Shown here: positions 48,951-57,087 of the stretch, one piece after another
Layout: each line of letters opens with the position of its first letter
Numbering within the stretch: the stretch's first letter is position 1
Assembly (NCBI GenBank): GCA_013298565.1
Contig: JAAFIC010000008.1
Coordinates: 1-62,701 of the forward strand
Source: Alphaproteobacteria bacterium
Lineage (GTDB): Bacteria > Pseudomonadota > Alphaproteobacteria > Elsterales > Elsteraceae
Reading direction: 5' to 3'
Length of the DNA stretch: 62,701 nucleotides
Notes under the pieces: generated by a model
Database searches by the model: none
What the model was told of the DNA's origin: nothing
Seen by the model: only the letters and a program-made list of their open reading frames with translations
Made by a program: the position numbers and the translations under genes

Positions 48951-49448
48951 TCAGCCGAGCAAATCACGGCGCATCACCAACGCCGCCTCCCGCGATCCAT
49001 CCAAGTGGGCATAATAATCCTTACGCTTGCCGACCTGCTGAAATCCGAATGATGCATATAATGAGGTAGCGGGTTTATTGCTTTCGGCAACTTCTAAAAA
49101 CAACACATGGCCACCTAAGACCGCGAGGCGCGCGCAAACACCTGATAGTAAGAGCTTTCCTACGCCGCGCTGGCGCGCTTCCCGCAAAACACCCAAGGTT
49201 AGAATCTCGCCTTCACCCACCGTAATGCGGCAGAGGGCGAAGCCCAACGGGCGCTCCCGCCAATCCAGCGCGAGAAAGCCGAAAACGCCGCCCGCCTGCA
49301 TAAGATCGAGAAAGGTTTGCGGTCGCCATCCTGCCTCGAAACACGCGCCGTGCAAGGCCGAGAGGAGGGGAACATGCGCCACCCCAAGATCGACCAAACG
49401 CGGCGGCAGCGGCGGTGTACTGCCTGCGGTCACAAAGCGGGCTGGCAT
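48951..49448 (-). CDS. rimI: Ribosomal-protein-alanine N-acetyltransferase RimI
   Basis: The 165-aa GNAT enzyme acetylates the N-terminus of S18. It has LHGACFEAGWRPQTFLDLM, GFALCRITVGEGEILTLGV, and the acetyl-CoA loop REARQRGVGKLLLSGV, followed by LFLEVAESNKPATSLYASFGFQQVGKRKDYY. The start ATG at 49448 lies 19 bases inside the tsaB 3' end, so the two overlap. The tsaB-rimI pair is conserved in alphaproteobacteria. Confidence 0.9.
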   Translation of the reverse strand: MPARFVTAGSTPPLPPRLVDLGVAHVPLLSALHGACFEAGWRPQTFLDLMQAGGVFGFLALDWRERPLGFALCRITVGEGEILTLGVLREARQRGVGKLLLSGVCARLAVLGGHVLFLEVAESNKPATSLYASFGFQQVGKRKDYYAHLDGSREAALVMRRDLLG

Positions 49449-50191
49449 GAAGAGGGCCGGAGGTGAGCGAGAATACCGCCGCCCTTCGGAATAGCAGCGT
49501 CGGGCGGGCGCAGATATAGGGGCGATGCCGGGGGCAGACCGCCACCCGCCGCCTGGGCCACTGCCCAAACAGTACAGGCGTAACGCGCGAGGGCCGCAAT
49601 CGCAGGCGGACCGCTTGGCACGCGCTCCAACGCCAAACCGTCCAGAGCGGGAAGCCCGGCAGCATCGCCGGTTACGTGCAGCAGGCCGGGCCGTTCTATC
49701 AGCAAGCGTTCGGCTAAGGCGCGCACGGCGTCTGGGGCAAGTACCTGCGGCTCCATCAGCGCCCCCCCTGCCGCATCGACGGCCTGAACGAACACGTCTT
49801 GGCGCTTAGTCTCTAACAAAATCAGCACTGTCTCGGGCAGAGGCGCACCATTGAGAGCGAGTTCGGCGGCAAGGGTTGCAAAAGTAGCCGCAAAACTGCC
49901 GATGCCGAACACGGGCCGCCCTGTTGCAAGCCCAATCCCGCGCGCGGCCGCCAACCCCAATCTAATGCCAGTAAACGAGCCGGGGCCGACAGTGGCCGCA
50001 ATCGCCAGGAGATCGGGATAGGCCACGCCTGCCGCGCGCTGAACTGCGGCGATGATTGGCAGCAGGGCTTCCACCTGTCCGCGCGGCATGAGGCGGCTAT
50101 CGGCATTGAGCAGCACCCCTGTTTCAAGCGCGACGATTCCGACCGAAACCGCAGCCGCGCTACAGTCGAGTACCAACACTGCCCCCATCAT
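49430..50191 (-). CDS. tsaB: tRNA threonylcarbamoyladenosine biosynthesis protein TsaB
   Basis: The 253-aa ASKHA-fold protein supports TsaD in making t6A in tRNA. It begins GAVLVLDCSAAAVSVGIVA, has LLPIIAAVQRAAG and the key TVGPGSFTGIRLGLAAARGI near residue 65. A C-terminal PPDAAIPKGG follows the usual PLYLR motif. Two adjacent ATGs (50191 and 50188) both fit the GGAGG site. It overlaps rimI. Confidence 0.92.
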   Translation of the reverse strand: MMGAVLVLDCSAAAVSVGIVALETGVLLNADSRLMPRGQVEALLPIIAAVQRAAGVAYPDLLAIAATVGPGSFTGIRLGLAAARGIGLATGRPVFGIGSFAATFATLAAELALNGAPLPETVLILLETKRQDVFVQAVDAAGGALMEPQVLAPDAVRALAERLLIERPGLLHVTGDAAGLPALDGLALERVPSGPPAIAALARYACTVWAVAQAAGGGLPPASPLYLRPPDAAIPKGGGILAHLRPSSCQPAL

Positions 50192-50275
50192 GCTCTGCCC
50201 TCCCACGCGGCAGTATGGCGGGGCGCGCGGCGCGGTGCTATCACCAGGAAGAACGAGATAAAGGGAAACATTGGA

Positions 50276-50836
50276 ATGTCCTTGGTCCGCATAACGCCTG
50301 ATCTCTACCCCGTAGACATTGCCCTCGCCTATGCGACCGCCGAGAATGTTACCGGGCGGCCAATTTATGCTGCCGCCCCCTGCTATTTGCACAAGGATGC
50401 CGCTGCGGCCCTGGCACGCGCCTGCGCCCTAGCAGCGCCGCATGGGCTAAGGTTTCGTCTCTTTGATGCCTTCCGCCCGCCGGAAGCGCAATGGGTTCTG
50501 TGGAACCACGCCCCAAATTCCGATTTTGTTGCCGATCCGCGCAAAGGCTCGCCTCATTCGCGCGGCGTGGCCATTGATCTGACGTTGATTGATGCAGAGG
50601 GCAGAGCACTCGATATGGGGACGCCGTTCGATGATTTTACCGAGCGTTCCCACCATGCCCGCACGGATATCAGCCTTGATGCTCAGCGCAATCGGTTGCT
50701 GCTGCTCGGGCTTATGTCGGCGGCGGGGTGGGATTTTTATTCAAAAGAATGGTGGCATTATCAACTCTTTAACCCTCGCAGCTATCCACTCATTAGCGAT
50801 AGCGCCCTACCAGATCGGATGATGCTGCCAGGCTGA
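50276..50836 (+). CDS. ddpX: D-alanyl-D-alanine dipeptidase (VanX/DdpX family)
   Basis: The 186-aa zinc peptidase has Arg67 in DAFRPPEAQ, zinc ligands His94 and Asp101 in SPHSRGVAIDLTL, and catalytic Glu158 with ligand His161 in EWWHYQL. All metal and catalytic residues are intact. It splits D-Ala-D-Ala, usually in peptidoglycan recycling or starvation. There are no van resistance genes nearby, so a housekeeping role is likely. No signal peptide, so it is cytoplasmic. Confidence 0.9.
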   Translation: MSLVRITPDLYPVDIALAYATAENVTGRPIYAAAPCYLHKDAAAALARACALAAPHGLRFRLFDAFRPPEAQWVLWNHAPNSDFVADPRKGSPHSRGVAIDLTLIDAEGRALDMGTPFDDFTERSHHARTDISLDAQRNRLLLLGLMSAAGWDFYSKEWWHYQLFNPRSYPLISDSALPDRMMLPG

Positions 50837-50897
50837 CTTAAGGCGCGGGACTGGACAAACCGGGGGAGGGCCTCCAAGTTTGTCCTTGGGGGAGATA

Positions 50898-51992
50898 ATG
50901 GGTTCTACGAATAGAGCGATTGCGCGGCGAAGCTTCTGGCTTCGGAAGCGCTTCTGGCGTCGTGCAGTACTGTGGGCGGCCTTTAGTTTTGCGCCGATCC
51001 TACCTGGGGCCGTGCAAGCCCAAACCGGAATTGATGCAACATTGCCGCGCGCGGTTATTCTCAGCTACAGCCGCATCGGCGACGATTCAGGCGCGACCGG
51101 CTCCAACATCTCGGTGGAAAATTTTGAAGCGCATCTGGCGGAACTCCGCAGCGGCGAGTTCACGGTGCTGCCAGTCCCCGAGATTATTGCGGCCTTGCGC
51201 GCCAACCGCCCGCTGCCCGATCGCACTGTCGGTATTCTGTTCGATGAACCCCATAGCTCAATCTACACGCAGGCATGGCCGCGCCTGCGCGCCGCCCGCT
51301 TGCCCGCAACCCTGTTCGTTGCTACCGATACCGTTGACAGGGCAGGGCCAGACACGCTGTCCTGGTCCGAAATTCGCGATATGGCGGGCGAAGGGCTGGA
51401 GCTTGGCAATCAAACCGCATCCTACCCGCATCTGTTAAGCATCGAGCGTGCCTATTTCCTGGGGCAAATCGCCCGCGCGGCCGACCGGATTCGCGGGGAG
51501 ACGGGCCGAAAGCCCCGGCTGTTTGCTTATCCTTTCGGCGAGCACGACGCCCCTACCCGCGCGCTCGTGGCAGCAGAAGGCTATGAGGCGGCGTTTGCCC
51601 AGCAGTCCGGCGTTGCCCACGCCCGGCTAGACCCCTACGCGCTGCCGCGTTTCGCGATGAACGATCCCTTCGCTTCAGTCGAGCGCCTGCGCCTCGCTAT
51701 GCAAGCGCTGCCCTTGCTGGTATCGGACATTACCCCGACCGATATGGCGCTCGATAGCACAACGCCCGCCATCGGCTTTACGCTCGATCCGATGATGGGC
51801 GGAAATGCCGTGCAAAACCTCGCCTGTTTCGTCTCCGGTATTGGCCGCGCCGATGTGCAGGAGTTGGGGGAGCGCCGCGTGGAAGTGCGCTTGCGGGAAG
51901 CGCTCCCCTCCGGTCGGTCGCGCGTGAATTGCACGCTGCCTGCCGGCGACGGGCGCTGGCGCTGGTTTGGGCTTCAGTTCGTCGCGCCCTAA
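50898..51992 (+). CDS. Polysaccharide deacetylase-fold protein with substituted metal ligands
   Basis: The 364-aa protein (ATG at 50898 after GGGGGAG) has a signal anchor (RAVLWAAFSFAPILPGAVQAQ) and a NodB-type domain. The family's TFDDG is here ILFDEPH, and the H(S/T)xxH ligand motif (usually GNHTYSHP) is GNQTASYPHL, so both ligand histidines are replaced by Gln and Tyr. The third motif FAYPFGEHDAPTRALVAAEGYEAAF is conserved. Structure kept but catalysis probably lost or changed. It resembles the N-terminal domain of PgaB-like proteins only in general layout. A C-terminal domain of about 110 residues has two cysteines. Confidence 0.78.
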   Translation: MGSTNRAIARRSFWLRKRFWRRAVLWAAFSFAPILPGAVQAQTGIDATLPRAVILSYSRIGDDSGATGSNISVENFEAHLAELRSGEFTVLPVPEIIAALRANRPLPDRTVGILFDEPHSSIYTQAWPRLRAARLPATLFVATDTVDRAGPDTLSWSEIRDMAGEGLELGNQTASYPHLLSIERAYFLGQIARAADRIRGETGRKPRLFAYPFGEHDAPTRALVAAEGYEAAFAQQSGVAHARLDPYALPRFAMNDPFASVERLRLAMQALPLLVSDITPTDMALDSTTPAIGFTLDPMMGGNAVQNLACFVSGIGRADVQELGERRVEVRLREALPSGRSRVNCTLPAGDGRWRWFGLQFVAP

Positions 51993-52122
51993 CCCGCTCT
52001 ATCTTCTAAAAAGACGGTTATGCTGACCTATCTTGAGTCAAAAAAGAGTCGTAATTCGGCTGCGACATCCTATATCCTGGAGTCCGAAGAAGTATGTTTA
52101 GTAGATTGACAGGAGACACAGA

Positions 52123-52344
52123 ATGATTGTCCCACCGATCAATCCGGTTGCCGTCGCCTTGGCAGGTGCCGCACAGGCCAAACCGCAACCGGCAACGCCG
52201 CCCACCGCCGCGCAAACCCAACGCGCGATGAAGCCCGCTCCCAAGGGCGAGCAAACCCGCACCCGCGACAAGCGCGACCGCGAGGGCGAGCGCGAGGTGG
52301 ATTTGGGCCAGCAGCAGCGGCACTCGCTTGATTTGAGTGTGTGA
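52123..52344 (+). CDS. Small basic/proline-rich protein of unknown function
   Basis: The 73-aa product starts MIVPPINPVAVALAG, then a Pro/Ala/Gln-rich stretch, a charged block TRTRDKRDREGEREVD and ends LDLSV. An AGGAGA site lies at the right distance. The composition suggests disorder. I do not recognise a family. The lone position and the good ribosome site support expression, but the coding call is moderate. Confidence 0.5.
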   Translation: MIVPPINPVAVALAGAAQAKPQPATPPTAAQTQRAMKPAPKGEQTRTRDKRDREGEREVDLGQQQRHSLDLSV

Positions 52345-52676
52345 GAGGCCCAGGCACTCTTTAGGGCCAATCCCGAGCGGGTGGAATCACCCGCGACGAC
52401 GTATTTTCTAAACAAAACAACAGATTAGAGCCTTTATTGTGAGCGAAAAATGCTCTAATAAAAGGGCCCCTCAGAGCCGTCAGCAGCCCCTTGAGTGCGC
52501 TCGTGACTGTATTGCCTCACATACCTATAGATTTATCTAAGTTATCATTGATAATTTAATCTTAATCGCCCTAAAAACTGCCCTATTGATTCTGTCACCA
52601 CCAAGTCACAGCACTCCCCTATCTTATGTCGTAGTAACTTGTTAACATATGCTCTGTCGTTGTGATGGAGAGACTT
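52345..52676. other. 332-base gap without genes, with two palindromes
   Basis: No convincing reading frame is present. Two inverted repeats are visible: GCGGGTG (52377-52383) with CACCCGC (52388-52394), and ATTAGAGC (52424-52431) with GCTCTAAT (52452-52459). The rest is AT-rich, with GATTTATCTAAGTTATC and TTAACATATGCTCTG before the next gene, where its promoter probably lies. Confidence 0.6.
52365..52394 (+). repeat. 30-bp repeat, first copy
   Basis: GGCCAATCCCGAGCGGGTGG followed by AATCACCC resembles the sequence at 53099-53127 (GAGCAAATCCCGAGCAGGCG then GGATCACCC) in the same orientation. The two copies lie before and after the small membrane protein gene 52677-53099. Confidence 0.55.
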
Positions 52677-53099
52677 ATGACCGAATTTTCCTTCTCCTCT
52701 GGCGCGAATACCCACAGCGATCACCCAGACTATACGATTGAAGCCCGGATTGATGGGGAGTGGGTCGCGCAACAGGAAGCCCGCAGCTTGGAAACGGCGC
52801 TCCTGCAAGTACGGAAGCTCGTTCCGACAATGGGGGCGAAAAACGTCCGTATTGTCAGCGAGGCCGAGAACGGCAAGCGCCGTCTTTATTCAGTACAATA
52901 TCAGCCGCCCGCTGTATCGTCTCGCCTCCGTGCATCCCCCGCCTTGGGCAATCGCATCGCCAACCTGCGCGGCGCACCGATGGGGCCTGCGGTTGCGAAG
53001 ATGATGCTGCTGGTTGTTTTGGGTGCTGCCTGCGGCATGGTCGGCGTGATCGTGTTCCAGCTTCTCCACATGATCGACGGGCTTGTTGTCGGACTCTAG
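52677..53099 (+). CDS. Tail-anchored small membrane protein, unknown function
   Basis: The 140-aa protein (MTEFSFSSGANTHSDHPDYTIEARIDGEWVAQQ...) has a soluble N-terminal domain of about 85 residues with a beta-rich start, then one membrane helix at about 112-134 (AKMMLLVVLGAACGMVGVIVFQLLH). It has no signal peptide, so the soluble part is cytoplasmic. A GGAGAG site precedes the ATG at 52677. No family is recognised. Its 3' end runs into a short hairpin repeat before the sco gene on the other strand. Confidence 0.65.
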   Translation: MTEFSFSSGANTHSDHPDYTIEARIDGEWVAQQEARSLETALLQVRKLVPTMGAKNVRIVSEAENGKRRLYSVQYQPPAVSSRLRASPALGNRIANLRGAPMGPAVAKMMLLVVLGAACGMVGVIVFQLLHMIDGLVVGL

Positions 53100-53127
53100 A
53101 GCAAATCCCGAGCAGGCGGGATCACCC
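53096..53127 (+). repeat. 30-bp repeat, second copy, at a convergent gene junction
   Basis: CTAGAGCAAATCCCGAGCAG followed by GCGGGATCACCC; ATCCCG (53105-53110) and CGGGAT (53117-53122) form a small hairpin. It covers the stop of the membrane protein gene and the stop of sco. It starts with CTAGAGCA, like the hairpins at 39976 and 44532. Confidence 0.55.
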
Positions 53128-53781
53128 TTTGAGGGCTTTGCGGATACCTGCCGCAATATCTTCGGGCTTACTGTCGTGCGTGTAATGGGCTTTATAGTGA
53201 CCATCGCGTCCCATGATGAAAATGATCGACGAGTGATCCATCAAATATTCGGCTTGGTCTTTGGTCTGGTCCGACTTGCGATAATAAACGCGGTAGGCTT
53301 TCGCGGCGGTCGCGATTTGCTCAGGAGAACCTGTCAGGCCAATTATCTGAGCGTGAAACTGCGCCACATATTCTTTTAAGACCGCGCTGGTGTCGCGAGC
53401 CGGATCAATCGTGATGAACAGCGGCGCAATCTCTGCCCGCTCCGCTTCGGTGAGCACGTCCAACCCTTCGGCGAGGCGCTGGAGGCCGGTCGGGCAAACA
53501 TCCGGGCAGAAGGTATACCCGAAATACACCAGCAGCAGCTTTCCGGCAAACTCAGCATTGGTGCGGGTTTTGCCATCGTGATCGACTAAGGTGAAGGCCC
53601 CGCCCACTAACGGCGCGCCAGTACTGCGGCCTTCCTGGGCGGTGCCGATGGAGCGATCCGAGGTGAGCAAGGCCGCAATCACGCCAATCCCTGCCACCAC
53701 CACCAGCGCGGCGGCGACAATGAACAGGCGCAACCCGGCAGGCATGGCGGCAAAGCCGCTGGGAGTCTTCCGGTCGGTCAT
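53122..53781 (-). CDS. SCO1/SenC copper chaperone for cytochrome oxidase
   Basis: The 219-aa membrane-anchored protein (anchor at about residues 18-38) delivers copper to the CuA site of cytochrome c oxidase. The thioredoxin-like domain has the copper ligands Cys92 and Cys96 in FGYTFCPDVCPTGL and His183 in YLMDHSSIIFIM, all present. LFITIDPARDT is also typical. It lies upstream of no oxidase gene here; a small wHTH gene and a peroxiredoxin gene precede it on the same strand, 11 bases from the former. Confidence 0.92.
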   Translation of the reverse strand: MTDRKTPSGFAAMPAGLRLFIVAAALVVVAGIGVIAALLTSDRSIGTAQEGRSTGAPLVGGAFTLVDHDGKTRTNAEFAGKLLLVYFGYTFCPDVCPTGLQRLAEGLDVLTEAERAEIAPLFITIDPARDTSAVLKEYVAQFHAQIIGLTGSPEQIATAAKAYRVYYRKSDQTKDQAEYLMDHSSIIFIMGRDGHYKAHYTHDSKPEDIAAGIRKALKG

Positions 53782-53792
53782 TCCGTTTTCCT

Positions 53793-54056
53793 CTATCCGT
53801 CTAATCTTCGGCTTAGGTCCAGAACCTCGCGGCCCGTCGCGGTCAGCCGATGCAGCGCATCATTACTCTCGGCCCCAGGCATAGCGACTTCGACCAGATC
53901 ATGCCCGCGCAATTCGCGCAGGCTTGACCGGACTTGCCACAAGGGCATCCCTGTTTGTGCCGCGAGGGCGGGGGCCGTGCCCGCTGCCGTCTCTAGCGCC
54001 GTAAGCAGTGCGTGGGCGGTTTGGGCCAAGGTGCCATCGGGATTGAGGCACGGCAT
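53793..54056 (-). CDS. Small winged-helix putative regulator
   Basis: The 87-aa protein has a helical first part (LAQTAHALLTALETA), a helix-turn-helix like AALAAQTGMPLWQVRSSLRELRGHDLVEVA and a wing/C-terminal RLTATGREVLDLSRRL. This is the pattern of MarR/ArsR-like winged-helix domains that end in LT..G. Its ATG overlaps the peroxiredoxin stop by one base, so it is co-translated with it. It may sense oxidative stress or be a bystander; the ligand is unknown. Confidence 0.65.
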   Translation of the reverse strand: MPCLNPDGTLAQTAHALLTALETAAGTAPALAAQTGMPLWQVRSSLRELRGHDLVEVAMPGAESNDALHRLTATGREVLDLSRRLDG

Positions 54057-54688
54057 TAGGGGGTTAGGCGAACCTGAAGGAACCAATCCGCACCAGGACT
54101 GCGTATCGCCGCACCTTCAAGCGTGCGCGGGGCCGGTTCCAGCAGTGGCTCGCCCGGCTGCCAGTTGGCGGGGGCGGCGGCTTGCGCGGCGGCGGTTGTG
54201 GTGAGGGCAGTAACGAGGCGCACCACTTCCTCGATATTGCGGCCCACGATCATCGGGTAATAGATCATAGCCCGGACGATACCGTCCGGGTCGAGCACGA
54301 ACAGGCAGCGGCTGGCTTCCGTGCTACTTTCGCCGGGCATCAACATGCCATAGCGCGCGGCAACCGCGCGGTCGTGATCGGCGAGCACGGGAAAGGCAAT
54401 AGCGGTGCCGAAGTGCGCTTCAATGGTCCGCAGCCATGCGATATGGCTATAGACGCTATCAATGGAAAGGCCGAGCAACTGGCAGTTCAGCGCGCTCAGG
54501 CGCTCGGCAGCCCCGGCGAGGGCGATAAATTCAGTCGTGCAAACCGGCGTGAAATCCGCCGGATGCGAGAAGAGCACAAGCCACGATCCGCGAAAATCGC
54601 TTAAGGCTAAACGCCCGTGCGTGCTGTCCGCCTCGAAATCGGGCGCGGCCTCCCCCAAGCGGGGCAGGTTTATCGGCACGTCGGACAT
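54056..54688 (-). CDS. Peroxiredoxin (Prx6, 1-Cys type)
   Basis: The 210-aa peroxidase begins INLPRLGEAAPDFEADSTHG and has the peroxidatic Cys50 in SHPADFTPVCTTEF, followed by LLGLSIDSVYSHIAWLRTIE and FPVLADHDRAVAARYGML. The extended C-terminal region of about 60 residues (WQPGEPLLEPAP) is typical of Prx6. The start at 54688 has GGAGAG upstream; the frame is open into the kinase gene. It overlaps the small regulator gene downstream. Confidence 0.88.
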   Translation of the reverse strand: MSDVPINLPRLGEAAPDFEADSTHGRLALSDFRGSWLVLFSHPADFTPVCTTEFIALAGAAERLSALNCQLLGLSIDSVYSHIAWLRTIEAHFGTAIAFPVLADHDRAVAARYGMLMPGESSTEASRCLFVLDPDGIVRAMIYYPMIVGRNIEEVVRLVTALTTTAAAQAAAPANWQPGEPLLEPAPRTLEGAAIRSPGADWFLQVRLTP

Positions 54689-54759
54689 CAGAAACTCTCC
54701 AGGGCCTAGCATTTTTGGCATTGCGATACAGCCGTTAGCGCGGACGAACAAATTATGCT

Positions 54760-56871
54760 CTAGGAGGGCTTGGGATGATTTGCCTCTTCCACGGTCGCTG
54801 GATTGGGAAACCAAGCGCGCACCACTGTACCGGAACCAACTTCGCTTTCAAGCGTCAGGCTGCCGTTATGACCATCGAGCAAGCCGCGCACGATCGACAA
54901 CCCTAGGCCCGTACCGCCGTCTGTCGTGGTTTGAGCGGCCTCCACCTGCACAAAAGGTTGCAGAATGGCGTCTTGCAGTTCAAGCGGAATGCCGATGCCG
55001 TTATCGCGCACCGTAAGGGTAACGCCGCTGCCATCGGGTGCAAGGGTGGCGCGAATCAAAATAGTGCCGCGCCCGCCTTCCGGGGGGCGCGTGAATTTAA
55101 CGGCGTTCGTGAGCAAATTAAGCAGAATTTGCCGCAACGCCCGCTCATCTGCGTAAATCACCAACCCTGGGGGAATTTTGACGACGAGATCGACGCGGGC
55201 TTTTTCGGCGCGCGGCGCCAGCAGCGTGACCGCTTCTTGCACGGGGGCTTCCACCGGCACCCAGGTTGGCTGCAAATCGTAGCGCCCGGCTTCGATCTTG
55301 GCGATATCGAGAATATCGGCAATCAAATCGAGCAGGTAGCGCCCGGACGATTGAATTGCGCGCAGATACTCCAGATGCTTCGGCGCAACGGCCCCGAAGT
55401 AACCCCCAATCAGCGCATCGGAAAAACCAATGATCGCGTTCAGCGGTGTCCGAAGCTCGTGGCTCATATTAGCGAGAAAGGCCGATTTAGCCCGGTTTGC
55501 CTGCTCGGCATCATCCTTAGCCTGGGCGAAGGCGTTGGCAGTGCGGATCAGGTCGCTAACGTCCGTGTAAGTTGAGAGAGACCAGCCGCTTGTTAGCGGC
55601 TCGTGGCGGCATTCCACATGAGTGCCATTGCTGAGTTGACGAATGAACTGAAGCCGCTGTCCCTTCTCCAAACTCTCCAGACGCGCCTGGATATGCTCCG
55701 CATCGACCATTGGCCCCAAGCGGCCCATTTGCGCCGCCATTGCATAAAGATCAGGCAACGTGAGATTGAGGTAAGACCGATCCCGGTCATAGTCAAAAAT
55801 GTCGAGATAACGCCGATTGTAGAGCAGAATCCGGCCTTCGGCATCGAACATTACGAGGCCCTGATTCATGTGCGCCAGCGCCGCTTCCAGTTTGTCATTA
55901 CTGGCGCGCAAGGCCGTTTCTTGGAAATCCAGCCGCCGCCGATTGCGCTCCACCCGCGTTAACTGCCCTAGCAGCGCCAGCCCCAAGATCAGCACAACCG
56001 CCGAAGCAGCATAGGCAATGATCCAAGCATTGCCCGCACTCTGCCGAACCGCAGCCAGTACTTCTGCTGGGCGATAGCTGACCAGCAAATCGAGGGGCGC
56101 GATCCGCAACGGTACGCGCCACAGAATTTCTTCCCTCAACGCGACACCCGACAGGGGGGCTGCGGGTAACGGCTCGTCAACCGCGCCCGCCACCATAACC
56201 AGTGCCCCAGCATCCAGTACAGGTCTGCCCGGTTTGAGGATCACCGTCGCCCGCCCGTCGGCATCCAGCAGGCCCACACGCCCGGCGTGGCCCAATAGCT
56301 CTGGCAGTTCAGGAGGCAGCAGTCGCTTTAAATCGAGCGTTACCAGAACCACCGCCTGCGCGCCGGTCGCTTCAGATTTAACCCAGCGCCCGAGCGTGAC
56401 CCGGCCTGGCCGCGCGGCCTGATTGACGGGTTCCACAGTGAAGGCAGTGTGCGCGTTGGGACGCTGATAAAGGGCCGAGTTGAGAGGATGGATAATATCC
56501 TCGCCCCAACGTCCCAGAATCTGACCGTCTGCCGCCATTACCACGGCACCGGTCGCCACATCCAGTGCGCGAATGAGCGGGACGATGTGCCGATCAAGCT
56601 CGGACGATGATTGGCCCGGATCAAGCGGCAGATCAATATAGGAGGCGATAATCTGAATGGCCTGATCGACCTGCCCAAAGGTTTGGTCGATTAAGGAGCG
56701 TAAGGACAGCGTGGTAATGTTCGTGGCGCGCGAGGTGGCCAGTTGGGCCGTTTCCTCGTTAGTACGAATATTCACCGAGGCTTGTAAAAAAACGGCGGCA
56801 ATAAACAGGAGAGTGCCGAGCACGGTTCCAGCCCGCATCAGGAAGATGCGATGGGCAGTACCGGTGTTCAT
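54760..56871 (-). CDS. PAS-domain sensor histidine kinase
   Basis: The 703-aa protein has two membrane segments (about residues 12-30 and 280-300) bounding a periplasmic dCache-like sensor of about 250 residues (TNEETAQLATSRATNITTLSLRSLIDQTF at its start). A PAS-7 domain follows (ALAHMNQGLVMFDAEGRILLYNRRYLDIF, near 335). The H box is ANMSHELRTPLNAIIGFSDA (His near 475), and the ATPase has NLLTNAVKF, DNGIGIP and GGTGLGLSIVRGLLDGH. No response regulator gene is adjacent. The start at 56871 begins MNTGTAHRIF. Confidence 0.9.
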   Translation of the reverse strand: MNTGTAHRIFLMRAGTVLGTLLFIAAVFLQASVNIRTNEETAQLATSRATNITTLSLRSLIDQTFGQVDQAIQIIASYIDLPLDPGQSSSELDRHIVPLIRALDVATGAVVMAADGQILGRWGEDIIHPLNSALYQRPNAHTAFTVEPVNQAARPGRVTLGRWVKSEATGAQAVVLVTLDLKRLLPPELPELLGHAGRVGLLDADGRATVILKPGRPVLDAGALVMVAGAVDEPLPAAPLSGVALREEILWRVPLRIAPLDLLVSYRPAEVLAAVRQSAGNAWIIAYAASAVVLILGLALLGQLTRVERNRRRLDFQETALRASNDKLEAALAHMNQGLVMFDAEGRILLYNRRYLDIFDYDRDRSYLNLTLPDLYAMAAQMGRLGPMVDAEHIQARLESLEKGQRLQFIRQLSNGTHVECRHEPLTSGWSLSTYTDVSDLIRTANAFAQAKDDAEQANRAKSAFLANMSHELRTPLNAIIGFSDALIGGYFGAVAPKHLEYLRAIQSSGRYLLDLIADILDIAKIEAGRYDLQPTWVPVEAPVQEAVTLLAPRAEKARVDLVVKIPPGLVIYADERALRQILLNLLTNAVKFTRPPEGGRGTILIRATLAPDGSGVTLTVRDNGIGIPLELQDAILQPFVQVEAAQTTTDGGTGLGLSIVRGLLDGHNGSLTLESEVGSGTVVRAWFPNPATVEEANHPKPS

Positions 56872-57048
56872 GTCGCATCCACCTCCCATCGTCTAAGCCA
56901 TCTGATTACAAACGTAACCACAAGCGTAAACGTACGAACATAAACAAACCCTTAACGGTAGCTTTTATCTTTTTGATAAGTTTTTAATTTTTCACAAATG
57001 CATCCAATAAGTTTACTCAAAACACCACGTTGGGCCACAATTTTGTGA

Positions 57049-57075
57049 AAACGGGAGCTGTTTTAGCCCCCGTTT
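57049..57075 (-). terminator. Terminator downstream of ppdK
   Basis: AAACGGGAGCT (57049-57059) pairs with AGCCCCCGTTT (57065-57075) with one wobble, around a 5-base loop. On the minus strand the hairpin is followed by TTTCAC. It lies 12 bases past the ppdK stop. Confidence 0.65.
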
Positions 57076-57087
57076 CAGACCCTAACC

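Noticed and set aside
52545-52808. Minus-strand frame of 87 codons across the gap before the tail-anchored protein
   Set aside because: It overlaps the start of a better-supported gene on the other strand and has no ribosome site or recognisable domain.
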